From Pseudoalteromonas sp. T1lg23B (GTDB taxonomy: Bacteria > Pseudomonadota > Gammaproteobacteria > Enterobacterales > Alteromonadaceae): DNA of 64,000 nucleotides. Positions 26,615 to 36,025 of the stretch are shown in pieces. The stretch covers positions 357,109-421,108 of the forward strand of contig NZ_PQBZ01000030.1 in the NCBI RefSeq assembly GCF_002964665.1, given 5' to 3'. The first letter of the stretch is position 1. The number at the start of each line of letters is the position of its first letter. The translations under genes were made by a program, and so were the position numbers. The notes beneath the pieces are model-generated. The model had not been told where the DNA came from, searched no databases, and saw only the letters and a program-made list of their open reading frames with translations.

Positions 26615-27929
26615 TTAAAAACCTCGCACCTGAAAACTTAGAGCTTCCTATCTCCATCGTACCGTGGTAAGAATTAACTAAGTCAGATACAATCGCCATC
26701 CCGACTCCGTGGCCAGCTTCGTACGTATCTAAACGGCTACCCCTTTTTAGTAACTCAGAGCGTTGGTGCTCTGGTATACCGGGACCATCATCTTCTATTT
26801 CTAGTGCAAGGGTTTGGTTTTTATCAAAGCGCACACAAATCTCTACACGTGTCTTACATGCTTTACATGCGTTGTCGATAATATTGCCCAATATCTCCAT
26901 TAAATCTGTTTTGTCACCCAAAAAGGCGATTTTTTCACCGCACTGCGAATTAAAAGTGATGTCTTTATCATGATAGACCTTTTTCATCGCATTTAAAATT
27001 GAGTCGAGTACTGGTTTTATCAGCGTTTGTTTTTTCCATGTGTCAGATGCACCAGTTGCCGCGCGTTTGAGCTGATGTTCTATCATGGCATTAATGCGGT
27101 CTAATTGTTCCTGAGCATCCTCATCATCCGCTAATTTACTGGACTTCAATACAGCCAGAGGCGTTTTTAGTGCATGCGCCAAATCACTGAGTGAGGCTCT
27201 GTAACGTTCTTTTTGTCGGCGTTGAGAATCTAGCAGTAGATTTAAGTCTGACTTGATGATTAATAATTCTTTTGGATAGATCCCTGTGATTTTTTCAATT
27301 TGACCTGCTTCAATAGCTTTTATTTCTTTGTCTAATCTTTGTAGTGGTCTTGCGTTCCAGATGAAACCAACGGCCATCAGAGCTGCGATAATCACGCCCA
27401 TGACGAGCATCCAATTGATAAGGGTAGTTCTAAACCCCGACATCAGTTCGAGCAACGCTTTGTTATCTTTTAGCAAAATGAATCTGGCATGCTGAGAGTA
27501 ATCAGCATTACCCAGAATGACCGTTAAGCTCAGTTGCCAATATTTTTGTTCACCATATTCAACGAGCTTAAATTCAGCCGCGCCAGCTTCAGAGTCATCA
27601 AATATTGGCGAGATGGAGAGATTAACTGCGGACTCAGAATACCAGACTAGGCTTTGTCCTTGGTAAATCAGAGCAAAGGTATCTGAGTTTATTCTATTCA
27701 ATTCTGGTGCAAGAATGGTACGTGGCATTTCAATGCCATCTTCTAAGAACTCAACTTCCGAAATAAGAGAGTACAGATGGGCTTCGAGTGTTTTTTCTGT
27801 CGCATCGACCAAAGAAGCATGGTACGCACGACCAATGGAGAAAAAGAGTGCTGGTAGGGCGATTACAAGCACAAAGACAAGGATAAAACCTTGTCTTATT
27901 TTTAGGGAGATTTGTGCTGGTTTTACCAC
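26589..27929 (-). CDS. PhoQ-like sensor histidine kinase
   Basis: A 446-residue membrane kinase. A first TM helix (GFILVFVLVIALPALFFSIG), a periplasmic sensor of about 130 residues and a second TM (INWMLVMGVIIAALMAVGFIW) lead into a HAMP-like linker. The phosphoacceptor region reads LSDLAHALKTPLAVL, the PhoQ-type H-box. The ATPase has N (IIDNACKAC), G1 (EIEDDGPGIP) and G2 (GHGVGMAIV) boxes. Start GTG 27929 overlaps the regulator stop. The periplasmic part has an acidic stretch (ISPIFDDSEAGAAEF) that could bind divalent cations, as in PhoQ, but the ligand is not known. Confidence 0.92.
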   Translation of the reverse strand: MVKPAQISLKIRQGFILVFVLVIALPALFFSIGRAYHASLVDATEKTLEAHLYSLISEVEFLEDGIEMPRTILAPELNRINSDTFALIYQGQSLVWYSESAVNLSISPIFDDSEAGAAEFKLVEYGEQKYWQLSLTVILGNADYSQHARFILLKDNKALLELMSGFRTTLINWMLVMGVIIAALMAVGFIWNARPLQRLDKEIKAIEAGQIEKITGIYPKELLIIKSDLNLLLDSQRRQKERYRASLSDLAHALKTPLAVLKSSKLADDEDAQEQLDRINAMIEHQLKRAATGASDTWKKQTLIKPVLDSILNAMKKVYHDKDITFNSQCGEKIAFLGDKTDLMEILGNIIDNACKACKTRVEICVRFDKNQTLALEIEDDGPGIPEHQRSELLKRGSRLDTYEAGHGVGMAIVSDLVNSYHGTMEIGSSKFSGARFLIEFNYEKN

Positions 27930-28597
27930 TGAGTTTTAAACCTGTATCCTCTACCGCGAAGAGTTTCAACTGGGTTGAGTACGCCGTCTGGGTCAAGTTT
28001 TTTGCGCAATCGCAACACAAACACTTCGATGACGTTAGAATCTAGATCGAAGTCTTGATCGTAAATGTGTTCGGTTAACTCTGATTTAGAGATCACTTTT
28101 TGCGGGTTAACCATCATGTACTCAAGTACTTTATATTCGTAAGCCGTTAAAGAAAGCTCTTGTTCATTTACCCATACTTGTTGTGAACGGGTGTGAATTT
28201 TAATGGGTCCGATACAAATTTCTGGATTAGCTTGTCCAGCACTTCTGCGGATCAACGCATTACAGCGTGCGATTAGCTCTTCAACATGAAAAGGTTTAGT
28301 TAAATAGTCATCAGCACCGGCATCAAGGCCTTCAACTTTATCTTGCCAGCGGTCACGAGCGGTTAAAATTAAAATTGGAATTTTAATACCCGCAGCTCTG
28401 GCACGTCTGATAATTTCTATACCGTCTATTTTTGGTAAGCCTAGATCGATCACTGCCATATCTAGCGGGTATTCAGTTAAGTGGAATAGACCCGACTCGC
28501 CGTCGTGACATAAATCTATACTATATTTTTCTTTTTCAAGCGCCGAACGGAGGTTTTCAGCCAACTGTATATCATCTTCGATTACTAAAATTCGCAT
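27923..28597 (-). CDS. PhoP-like OmpR-family response regulator
   Basis: A 224-residue regulator. The receiver (1-115) carries acidic residues in VIEDD, phospho-acceptor Asp in VIDLGLPKIDG, conserved Thr in ILTARD and Lys in LTKPFHVEEL. The C-terminal winged helix (about 130-222) has the OmpR/PhoB pattern ending in VFVLRLRKKLDPDGVLNPVETLRGRGYRFK. It starts three bases after the PepSY gene and overlaps the kinase gene by seven bases, so the three are co-expressed and probably autoregulated. Confidence 0.94.
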   Translation of the reverse strand: MRILVIEDDIQLAENLRSALEKEKYSIDLCHDGESGLFHLTEYPLDMAVIDLGLPKIDGIEIIRRARAAGIKIPILILTARDRWQDKVEGLDAGADDYLTKPFHVEELIARCNALIRRSAGQANPEICIGPIKIHTRSQQVWVNEQELSLTAYEYKVLEYMMVNPQKVISKSELTEHIYDQDFDLDSNVIEVFVLRLRKKLDPDGVLNPVETLRGRGYRFKTQW

Positions 28598-28599
28598 TT

Positions 28600-28845
28600 T
28601 TAATCCTTCTTGACTGTCCCAGTTTTTTTATCAACACGGATATCTACTACACGGCCATCATTTTGTAAGATTCTGACTATGTAATCGTCACTTTGTTCAG
28701 TAATCTTTAGTGTTCTGCCTCGAAATTCCGCTAAGGCAAGCTCGACGGCTTGTTTCTTACTAATTGGCTCACTCTTTGGAGTTTGACCAAATACTTGCGT
28801 GCATGTAAGGCAGATAAAAAGCAGGGAACAAACTGACAATCGCAT
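28600..28845 (-). CDS. Small PepSY-domain periplasmic protein
   Basis: An 81-residue secreted protein from ATG 28845, with GGAG nine bases upstream. The signal peptide (LSVCSLLFICLTCTQVFG) is followed by one PepSY domain: ISKKQAVELALAEFRGRTLKI...YIVRILQNDGRVVDIRVDKKTGTV. PepSY proteins often accompany two-component systems and may inhibit proteases or tune the sensor. Here it is the first gene of the PhoPQ-like operon. Confidence 0.87.
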   Translation of the reverse strand: MRLSVCSLLFICLTCTQVFGQTPKSEPISKKQAVELALAEFRGRTLKITEQSDDYIVRILQNDGRVVDIRVDKKTGTVKKD

Positions 28846-28923
28846 TCTACTAAGCTCCACGGGGTTTGGGTTGCTTAACAATTGACGCCCAGTCTACGCT
28901 AGGCGTAATTAACCAAAACTGAA

Positions 28924-29223
28924 CTAGGGCAGTACTTTTTTGTATGGCTTTACAACACTATGTGCATATACGCCCGCAGCGATGTATGGATCTGCGTTGG
29001 CCCACGCTTGCGCATCCGCTAAAGAGGCAAATTCAGCAATCACCAATGAACCAGTAAAACCAGCTTGACCAGGTTCCTCACTGTCAATCGCAGGTAATGG
29101 GCCTGCTGCAAACAAGCGGTTTTGTTCTTTAAGCTCGGTTAGGCGAGCAAGGTGTGCCGGTCGAGTAGCGAGACGTTTTTCCAGAGAGTTTTCAACGTCT
29201 GTCGAGTAAATCATATACAGCAT
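28924..29223 (-). CDS. YciI-family protein
   Basis: A 99-residue protein of the YciI (YCII-like) ferredoxin-fold family. It has the N-terminal [18 protein letters not shown], the conserved RPAHLARL with its histidine, AAGPLP, and the tail with [22 protein letters not shown]. The family has a conserved His-Asp pair, but the reaction is unknown in most members. In E. coli yciI also lies in the yciB-tonB-trp neighbourhood, so the synteny here fits. Confidence 0.9.
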   Translation of the reverse strand: MLYMIYSTDVENSLEKRLATRPAHLARLTELKEQNRLFAAGPLPAIDSEEPGQAGFTGSLVIAEFASLADAQAWANADPYIAAGVYAHSVVKPYKKVLP

Positions 29224-29395
29224 AACAGCGAATCTAAGGTGAATTAAATAAACGCTTATATTAGTCTGCTTTGCTCTGTAATGTAAATGCCTAGGGGTAT
29301 TTGTCTGCTCCTTTGTCCTTTTACACTTGAAAACCGCACGTCAAGGCTGGTAGAGTCGCTCGGATATTCTAAAAAATAATAATAAGGTTTTCCGC

Positions 29396-30820
29396 ATGAG
29401 TTCAAATCGTGAGCATTTTAGCTCTCGACTGGGTTTTATCTTAGCGGCCGCAGGATCAGCGGTTGGTATTGGTAACCTAGTCGGTTTTCCTGTGTCAGCG
29501 ACAAAAAATGGCGGTGGCGCCTTTCTATTAGTTTATGCCTTGTTTGTTGCATTTATTTGTTTACCAGTGATGATGGCTGAAATGGCCATGGGCCGTAAGG
29601 CACAAAAAGACCCGTATGGTGCATATAAAGCACTCTCTGGTGGCGACAAGCGCTGGTCTATTGCTGGGGCATTATCTGTATTAACGCCCTTTATGATTGC
29701 GGTGTTCTACATGGTGATCACGGTATGGATTTTTGGCTATTTGGCGCAAACGGCGATGGGTAACCTTGATGCACTGGCGAACCCTAGCCATTTTGGACAA
29801 TTTATTAATCAATCCAGTGTGTTTTGGTACATGCTATTGGTAGGTGTCATTGTTAATTTGATTCTCGTCGGTGGTGTAAGAGAAGGGATTGAAAAAGCCG
29901 CTAAGTTTTTGATGCCAACCCTGTTTGTCTTGTTGGTGGGACTAGTTGCCTATGTGTTGACGCTTGATAATGCCATGGCGGGTGTACGCTATTACATCGT
30001 GCCTGATTTCTCAAAAATGAACGCCAGCGTGCTTAACGGCGCGTTATCTCAAGCTTTCTTTTCGCTGTCTTTAGGTATGGGTATTTTGATGACTTATGCA
30101 TCCTACATCTCCAAGAAAGATGATATTGTTGGAGGAGCGAAGATGGTGGCGATTACGGATTCATTGGTTGCGTTTATAGCAGGCCTGATGGTGTTACCTG
30201 CCATTTTCAGTTTTAACCCTGCAACCAATACGGATGAGTTATCAGAGTCATCCGTATCTATGATATTTGAGTTTCTACCAAAGATCTTATTAGCACTGCA
30301 AACGGATATTGGTTATGTGGGAGCGTCTATCGTTGCTTTTATATTCTTCTTATTGGTATTTTTTGCGGCAATAACCTCTTTGGTCTCCATTGTTGAAGTA
30401 CCAACATCCGCATTGATGGAAGAAAAGTGCGTTAGTCGTAAGATGGCCTTGCTTATTTTGGCAGTATCAACAGGCCTGTTAACCGTGCTTTGTACTATGT
30501 CATTTGGAATGGTAGATGAGCTGACCAAGTTTGTAAGCTATGGTGGCGCTGATAAGAGTATGTTCGATCTAGTCTACGATGTATTCTATGATACGATTTT
30601 GCCACTCAATGGCCTCATGGTCTGCCTATTTGTGATTTATCGCTGGAAGAAGGCCAACCTATCTGCTGAGCTTGCGCAGGGCTGTGAAGGCTACACAGGT
30701 AGTTTTGTGGAAAAGTACGTTAACTTCTCATTGTCCACTTTCATACCGGTAATATTGTTGGTGATTTTTGCAAATACTGTCGCGACGAAGTTTTTTGCAG
30801 TTAGTTTGTTTGGATTCTAA
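29396..30820 (+). CDS. NSS-family sodium-dependent transporter
   Basis: A 474-residue neurotransmitter:sodium symporter family protein (LeuT fold), with about eleven to twelve membrane helices. The TM1 signature reads SRLGFILAAAGSAVGIGNLVGFP, with the unwound segment that binds Na+ and substrate. TM6 (LSQAFFSLSLGMGILMTYASY) and TM8 (FFAAITSLVSIVEVP) have the usual sodium-site serines. The substrate is probably an amino acid. No glycine-type riboswitch is seen in its 170-bp upstream region. Monocistronic, with a strong terminator. Confidence 0.93.
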   Translation: MSSNREHFSSRLGFILAAAGSAVGIGNLVGFPVSATKNGGGAFLLVYALFVAFICLPVMMAEMAMGRKAQKDPYGAYKALSGGDKRWSIAGALSVLTPFMIAVFYMVITVWIFGYLAQTAMGNLDALANPSHFGQFINQSSVFWYMLLVGVIVNLILVGGVREGIEKAAKFLMPTLFVLLVGLVAYVLTLDNAMAGVRYYIVPDFSKMNASVLNGALSQAFFSLSLGMGILMTYASYISKKDDIVGGAKMVAITDSLVAFIAGLMVLPAIFSFNPATNTDELSESSVSMIFEFLPKILLALQTDIGYVGASIVAFIFFLLVFFAAITSLVSIVEVPTSALMEEKCVSRKMALLILAVSTGLLTVLCTMSFGMVDELTKFVSYGGADKSMFDLVYDVFYDTILPLNGLMVCLFVIYRWKKANLSAELAQGCEGYTGSFVEKYVNFSLSTFIPVILLVIFANTVATKFFAVSLFGF

Positions 30821-30838
30821 ACGTATTGGTTTTAAAAC

Positions 30839-30862
30839 AGCCGGGGATGCCCCGGCTTTTTT
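30839..30862 (+). terminator. Terminator of NSS transporter gene
   Basis: AGCCGGGG (30839-30846) pairs with CCCCGGCT (30850-30857) around an ATG loop, followed by six T. Confidence 0.93.
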
Positions 30863-30901
30863 GTATCTATACATTTATCAAAGTAATGAATGCTGTGACT
30901 G

Positions 30902-31549
30902 TTAAAAGGTGATCCCAGAGTCTAAATACTGACCCAATCCAAGAGTAAATATCCATAACCCCCATAAACTGTGCTCAAGAACGCATACCATCAGGGAGCG
31001 ACTATGGGCATAAGTGTATGAAAACAGTAAACCTCCTGCGAATGATAAAGCGATAGCAATCCAGTTATCGTAGACGCTATGGGCCAGTGCAAACACAGCT
31101 GCACTGAGTATGATGCGTGAGCTTTTTTTTGGCAGAATGCGTTTGTAGCGATGGAAGAAGTAGCTCCTGAATATGAGCTCCTGTGGGAGCACCGACAATA
31201 AAGGGTAAGCAACCAGCAAGTACAACCATTGAGTGGTGGAATTAAGGGGGAAAGCAAACCAATTGTCTTGATTAAACAAACCATAGAGCATCGCTGAAAA
31301 CAGTGCGCCACTGAGAAAAGTGGTAAATAGACGCCGTTTGATGGTCGAGAATTGCCCTAAACTGGTGAGCCTAAAGCGTTTGAAATGTGGGTCATTCAAA
31401 AGTAAAAAGCTGCATATTATCATCAAGATGATAAGCGCCGGAAACAACCAGTTGGCCAGATAATCACGAAATACGTATGCCAAAGTTGGCAAACAAAAGA
31501 AGATTAAGAACAGTTCACACCAGCGGTATTGACTTGCGTTCAAGGACAT
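30902..31549 (-). CDS. CPBP-family intramembrane metalloprotease
   Basis: A 215-residue polytopic membrane protein of the CPBP/Abi (CAAX protease-like) family. Motif 1 is PQELIFRSYFFHR, where the usual EExxxR begins with Gln. Motif 2 is ALAHSVYDN, and the later VCVLEHSLWG supplies the last histidine. Members include prenyl-protein proteases, bacteriocin-immunity and regulatory proteases; the role here is unknown. It stands alone between the NSS transporter and yciB. Confidence 0.82.
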   Translation of the reverse strand: MSLNASQYRWCELFLIFFCLPTLAYVFRDYLANWLFPALIILMIICSFLLLNDPHFKRFRLTSLGQFSTIKRRLFTTFLSGALFSAMLYGLFNQDNWFAFPLNSTTQWLYLLVAYPLLSVLPQELIFRSYFFHRYKRILPKKSSRIILSAAVFALAHSVYDNWIAIALSFAGGLLFSYTYAHSRSLMVCVLEHSLWGLWIFTLGLGQYLDSGITF

Positions 31550-31639
31550 TCTCGCTTTGCTACGTTTTACAAAAACTATAGCAGCAAAAATGTCCTCAAA
31601 AGTTACATTAATTAGAAAATGTGGTTGTTATCGTCAGCG

Positions 31640-32224
31640 TTAACTGTTGTCTTCAGGCAAGTATTTATAAATACGCATCATCGTCAGTAATATAGCGACG
31701 AAAGTAATACCCATCAGTCCGAATACTTTAAAGTTAACCCAAGTATCAAGCGAAAAGTTGTAAGCCACATACAAATTGAGTGCCGAAATAAATGCCAGTA
31801 ACAGCATCCACATCAGATTGAGTTGTTCATAAATAGATTGCGGGATCATAATGGGAGTGTCTGTATTGTTTCCAGATTCCTTTTCGCTAACCGATTTAAG
31901 TAAACCTATCAATGCCTTTTCTACCAGATTCTTTTTGAATACATACCGAGACACCAATAATGACAAAGCTAAAATTGCATAAATCACTGTGGCCTTCCAC
32001 ATGATGAATTGTTCGTCTTGAAATAGAATTGTCATGCCACCTAGCACCAAGGCAATGGCAAAAAATACCCAGTGTCGGGTCGCAATATGGCCACTTTGAA
32101 AGTAATGATAAGCTAACTGAATAACAGAAGTGACGATTAACACTCCCGTAGCCCAATAGATATCGACAAATTTATAAACGGCAAAAAATAAAATTAGAGG
32201 AAGATATTCAAGCAATGTAGCCAT
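31640..32224 (-). CDS. yciB: Septation protein A / inner-membrane protein YciB
   Basis: A 194-residue protein with about five to six membrane helices, typical of YciB (IspZ). It has the conserved start LLEYLPLILFFAVYKFVDIYWATGVL, HWVFFAIALVLGGMTILFQDEQFIMWKATVIYA, and YVAYNFSLDTWVNFKVFGLMG. YciB contributes to envelope integrity and intracellular septation. E. coli has yciB close to the trp operon, as here. Confidence 0.93.
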   Translation of the reverse strand: MATLLEYLPLILFFAVYKFVDIYWATGVLIVTSVIQLAYHYFQSGHIATRHWVFFAIALVLGGMTILFQDEQFIMWKATVIYAILALSLLVSRYVFKKNLVEKALIGLLKSVSEKESGNNTDTPIMIPQSIYEQLNLMWMLLLAFISALNLYVAYNFSLDTWVNFKVFGLMGITFVAILLTMMRIYKYLPEDNS

Positions 32225-32380
32225 TTAAGGTTACCTTTTTATTTACAGTGTCTTGGTTTTACCAAGTTCCGAAGGGAAGTTCAAGATTGACATTTGTCAG
32301 CTAACTCCTTAGCCTCTGCGCTTTTTATGAATATGCAGCGATATTGTTGCATAATTAGACAATCCAGAAAGTGAGTAGTA

Positions 32381-32653
32381 ATGAATAAATCTGAATTGAT
32401 CACAGCGATGTCTGCAAATAGCGAGTTGAGCAAAAAGGATAGTCAAGCTGCACTAAACAGCCTTTTAACTATTATTCAAAAACGTCTGTCAGAAGGTGAT
32501 CAAATGCCAATTTCTGGACTTGGCACGTTTGCCTTGAGTTATCATCCAGCAAAGGCGGGTCGCAATCCTCAAACGGGTGAGGCTATCACCATTGAGGGGG
32601 CGAATAAAGTTCAGTTTAAAGCAGCTAAGGCGCTGAAAGACGCCTTAGCTTAG
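32381..32653 (+). CDS. HU-family DNA-binding protein
   Basis: A 90-residue histone-like protein. It has the helical base (MNKSELITAMSANSELSKKDSQAALNSL) and the beta-arm region, with GTFALSYHPAKAGRNPQTGEAI in place of the more usual GFGTFxVxxRAARxGRNPxTG. The conserved RNPQTGE turn is intact. The arm has fewer arginines than HupA/HupB (SYHPAKAG), so its DNA affinity may differ. It stands between yciB and the 3' end of the trp operon and ends just before the trpA stop. Confidence 0.9.
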   Translation: MNKSELITAMSANSELSKKDSQAALNSLLTIIQKRLSEGDQMPISGLGTFALSYHPAKAGRNPQTGEAITIEGANKVQFKAAKALKDALA

Positions 32654-32660
32654 GCAACCT

Positions 32661-33467
32661 TTAGCGTATAGTTGCAGCTTTCATCTGTGAGACAAAGGAT
32701 TGTATTTCTTCGAGCAGTTGGTTGGGCTCATCAATATTTTTCTCAATTATCTTAACCACAGCGGAGCCAGAAATAGCGCCAGCTGCGCCAGAGTCAAGTG
32801 CGGCTTTTACATGCTCTGGTGTTGAAATACCAAAGCCCAGTAGGGTGGGTGCTGCATGATATTCAATAAGTTTTGTGATCATTGAATCAGCAGGCATTTG
32901 AGCGCTGGTTTCAGTGCCTGTTACACCCGAGCGAGAAAGCAGATAAGTATAGCCTCGTCCATAGCTTGCACACTCTCTGAGCGTATCATCATCGGCATTT
33001 GGGGTAGCAATAAAAATGGGTTCTATTCCCACGTTTTGTGCGGCTCTTCGAAACGGTTTTGACTCAATCAGCGGAACATCGGCTACTAAAATTGAATCCA
33101 CACCGGCTTCTTTGGCTTGACGGTAAAATGCTTCAATACCTTTAGCAAAGATGAGATTTGAGTACAGTAGCAGTCCAATCGGAATATCGCTGTTGTATTG
33201 ACGGACTTGCTTTATGATCTCAAAGCAATCTTCAGTATTGGTATTATCTGCCAAAGCACGAATATTGGCCGATTGGATAACGGGACCGTCAGCAATAGGA
33301 TCAGAGAAAGGGATCCCCAACTCTAGCGCATCAGCACCACCATCAATAAGACGTTTAATGATTTCAACGCTGAGCGCTTTGTTAGGGTCGCCAATCGTGA
33401 CGAATGGCACGAAAGCCCCTTGATTGTTCTCCGCTAGGGTACTAAACATTTGTGCATAGCGACTCAT
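32661..33467 (-). CDS. trpA: Tryptophan synthase alpha subunit
   Basis: A 268-residue TIM-barrel enzyme that cleaves indole-3-glycerol phosphate and passes indole to TrpB. Signatures: the catalytic Glu in [19 protein letters not shown] and the Asp in [11 protein letters not shown], the [10 protein letters not shown] loop, and [12 protein letters not shown]. Its start overlaps the trpB stop by one base. It is the last gene of the operon. Confidence 0.97.
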   Translation of the reverse strand: MSRYAQMFSTLAENNQGAFVPFVTIGDPNKALSVEIIKRLIDGGADALELGIPFSDPIADGPVIQSANIRALADNTNTEDCFEIIKQVRQYNSDIPIGLLLYSNLIFAKGIEAFYRQAKEAGVDSILVADVPLIESKPFRRAAQNVGIEPIFIATPNADDDTLRECASYGRGYTYLLSRSGVTGTETSAQMPADSMITKLIEYHAAPTLLGFGISTPEHVKAALDSGAAGAISGSAVVKIIEKNIDEPNQLLEEIQSFVSQMKAATIR

Positions 33468-34657
33468 TACAGTTCTCCTCGCTCACTTAAAACTTGATGT
33501 ACGTGGGCTAAATCTTTGTCGCCACGACCACTTAAATTAACCACGATGATTGTCTCTTGCGTCTGTTGTTCAGCATATTTCAACGCATATGCCAAAGCGT
33601 GACTTGATTCGAGCGCAGGAATAATCCCTTCATGTTTTGCCAATGATTGAAACGCTTCTAATGCCTCGGTGTCAGTGATGGCGACATACTCCGCACGGCC
33701 CGTCTCGTGTAAATAAGCATGTTGAGGACCAACGGCAGGATAATCTAGTCCAGCAGATACTGAGTGTGACTCTTCAATTTGACCATCACTATTTTGCATA
33801 ATATAGGTATACGCGCCATGTAAGATCCCTTTGGTGCCTTTACACAAAGCCGCACCGTGCTCTGCTGTATCAAGCCCCTTGCCTGCAGGTTCGATACCGA
33901 TCAGCTTAACATCATGTTCTTCAATAAAGTCACTAAACATACCAATCGCGTTTGAACCACCACCCACACAGGCCATTACCACATCCGGTAAGCGTCCTTC
34001 TGCTTCGAGTATTTGTTGCTTCGCCTCTTCACCAATCATTTTTTGGAACTCACGAACAACGGTCGGGAATGGGTGAGGCCCAGCGGCGGTACCGAGCAAG
34101 TAGTGCGCAGTTTTATAGTTGGCAGACCAATCGCGCATCGCTTCGTTTACCGCATCTTTGAGTGTACCAGAGCCCGCTGTAACTGGGATCACTTCGGCGC
34201 CCATTAAACGCATTCTAAACACGTTAGGTTGTTGACGCTCCACATCTTTTGCACCCATGTAAACTCGACATTTTAGTCCCAGTAAGGCACAAGCCAGAGC
34301 CGTGGCTACACCATGTTGGCCAGCGCCGGTCTCCGCGATAACTTCATTTTTACCCATGCGTTTTGTAAGCAGAGCCTGACCCAGTACCTGATTGGTTTTA
34401 TGGGCACCACCGTGTAGTAGGTCTTCACGCTTTAGATAAAGCTTAACTTTGGGGTTATTCACTAAATTACGCGTCAAGGTTAATGGTGTAGGACGCCCTG
34501 CATATTCATTGAGCAACTGCTGAAATTCTCTCAAAAACTCAGGATCCTGCTGGGCTTTGTTAAATTCTTGCTCAAGCTGTTTGAGCGCTGGGACGAGTAA
34601 CTCTGGGACAAACATGCCTCCAAAGTCACCAAAATAAGCTGCGTTGTTCATTTCCAC
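33467..34657 (-). CDS. trpB: Tryptophan synthase beta subunit
   Basis: A 396-residue PLP enzyme that joins indole and serine to form tryptophan. The PLP lysine lies in [15 protein letters not shown], the carboxylate loop is [11 protein letters not shown], and the phosphate-binding loop is [13 protein letters not shown]-terminal [10 protein letters not shown] is intact. It begins one base after the trpCF stop, with a good GAGG in the preceding sequence. Confidence 0.97.
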   Translation of the reverse strand: MEMNNAAYFGDFGGMFVPELLVPALKQLEQEFNKAQQDPEFLREFQQLLNEYAGRPTPLTLTRNLVNNPKVKLYLKREDLLHGGAHKTNQVLGQALLTKRMGKNEVIAETGAGQHGVATALACALLGLKCRVYMGAKDVERQQPNVFRMRLMGAEVIPVTAGSGTLKDAVNEAMRDWSANYKTAHYLLGTAAGPHPFPTVVREFQKMIGEEAKQQILEAEGRLPDVVMACVGGGSNAIGMFSDFIEEHDVKLIGIEPAGKGLDTAEHGAALCKGTKGILHGAYTYIMQNSDGQIEESHSVSAGLDYPAVGPQHAYLHETGRAEYVAITDTEALEAFQSLAKHEGIIPALESSHALAYALKYAEQQTQETIIVVNLSGRGDKDLAHVHQVLSERGEL

Positions 34658-34658
34658 C

Positions 34659-36025
34659 TCAATAATTCCTAATGTTTGAAAAAGCGTTGTTTAGTTTTTG
34701 CTGACATTTTTTACCTGGGCTTTGTTCCACCCCAGAGTTTAAATCGACCCCTTGCGCGCCCAACTTGGTTGCGGCAAGCACATTATCGGGGTTTATGCCT
34801 CCGGCAAGCATAAAGTTGTTGGCAACTTGAGAACTTAACAATTGCCAGTCAAATTGTAAGCCTGTACCACCGAAACCCTCTTGGGTTTTCGTGTCATACA
34901 AGTGTTTATCGACACCTTGTATTGGGCTGGGTAGCACATCCTGAACACCTTGTGCTTTCCATATTTGGCAGGTGATAGGCAATTGGCTGCGCAATGTGGC
35001 TATATAATTCTCGTCTTCTTGGCCGTGTAATTGTACTGCACTGAGTTTTAGAATCTGTACATATTCCACGACCTGTTCAATGTCGGCGTTTACGAACACG
35101 CCCACGTAATGAAGTGGCGCGCTATCGATCACTGCTTTGGCGCAATCTAAATCTACGTATCTTGGAGATTTTGGATAAAAGATAAGTCCACCGTAAAGAG
35201 CCCCTGCTTGATAGGCTGCTTGTGCATCCTGACAACGAGTCAAACCGCACACTTTGTTCTCTCCGAGGATCAATTTGCGACATGCAGCTTCTAAATTTTG
35301 CTCTGCCATTAAGGAGCTGCCAACCAAAAAGCCATCACACAGCGGCGCTAACCGTTTAACATCTTGATGGGTGTAAATGCCGGATTCAGAGATGACAACT
35401 TTGTCTTGTGGAATAAGCTTTCGTAGGTGCTCAGTAGTCGCCAAATCAGTGCTCAAGTCCCTCAGGTTACGGTTGTTGATACCGATAATTTTCGCTTCAA
35501 GCGCTAGTGCTCGCGCTACTTCCTGTTCGTTACTCACCTCAGTTAACACCGCCATGTTAAGTGATTCGGCTATTTTTGCTAAGGCCGTATACTGGGCGTC
35601 ATCCAGTACAGATAACATGAGTAAAATGGCATCGCCACCATGCAGACGCGCGAGATAAACCTGATATTCATCGATAAAGAAATCTTTGCAGATCAGTGGT
35701 TGATCGACTCTTTGACGCACATAACTCAAATAATCAAAACTGCCTTGGAAGTACTTTTCATCAGTAAGCACGCTGATACAGCTGGCGTAACGTTTGTATA
35801 CAGAAGTTATTTCATCAAGGTCAAAATGTGACCGGATCAGCCCTTTTGATGGCGAAGCTTTCTTGCACTCTAGAATAAATTGCGTGCCTGATTTTGCCAG
35901 TGCTGCGTAAAAGTCCCGCTGTGTTGGCTCCACCTTGTTTATAAAAGTATCCAATGGCAATGTGGCTTTTCTTTGTTGGAGTTCCACACGCTTATCGGCA
36001 CAATTTTTTCCAGTACGTTAGCCAT
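34659..36025 (-). CDS. trpCF: Bifunctional indole-3-glycerol-phosphate synthase / phosphoribosylanthranilate isomerase, 5' frame break
   Basis: Fused TrpC-TrpF. The TrpC half (about 1-255) has [23 protein letters not shown] and VISESGI; the TrpF half (about 256-450) has [25 protein letters not shown] and [11 protein letters not shown]. The continuous frame reads 34659-35987 from a GTG. The real N-terminus is upstream in another frame: ATG 36025 begins MANVLEKIV, which joins [11 protein letters not shown] if one G is restored at about 35999 (GTG-GCC reduced to GTGCC). ATG 36025 overlaps the trpD stop by eight bases, as expected for coupling. Either the sequence has a one-base error or translation now starts inside at GTG 35987 and loses about 13 residues. 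Confidence 0.93.
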
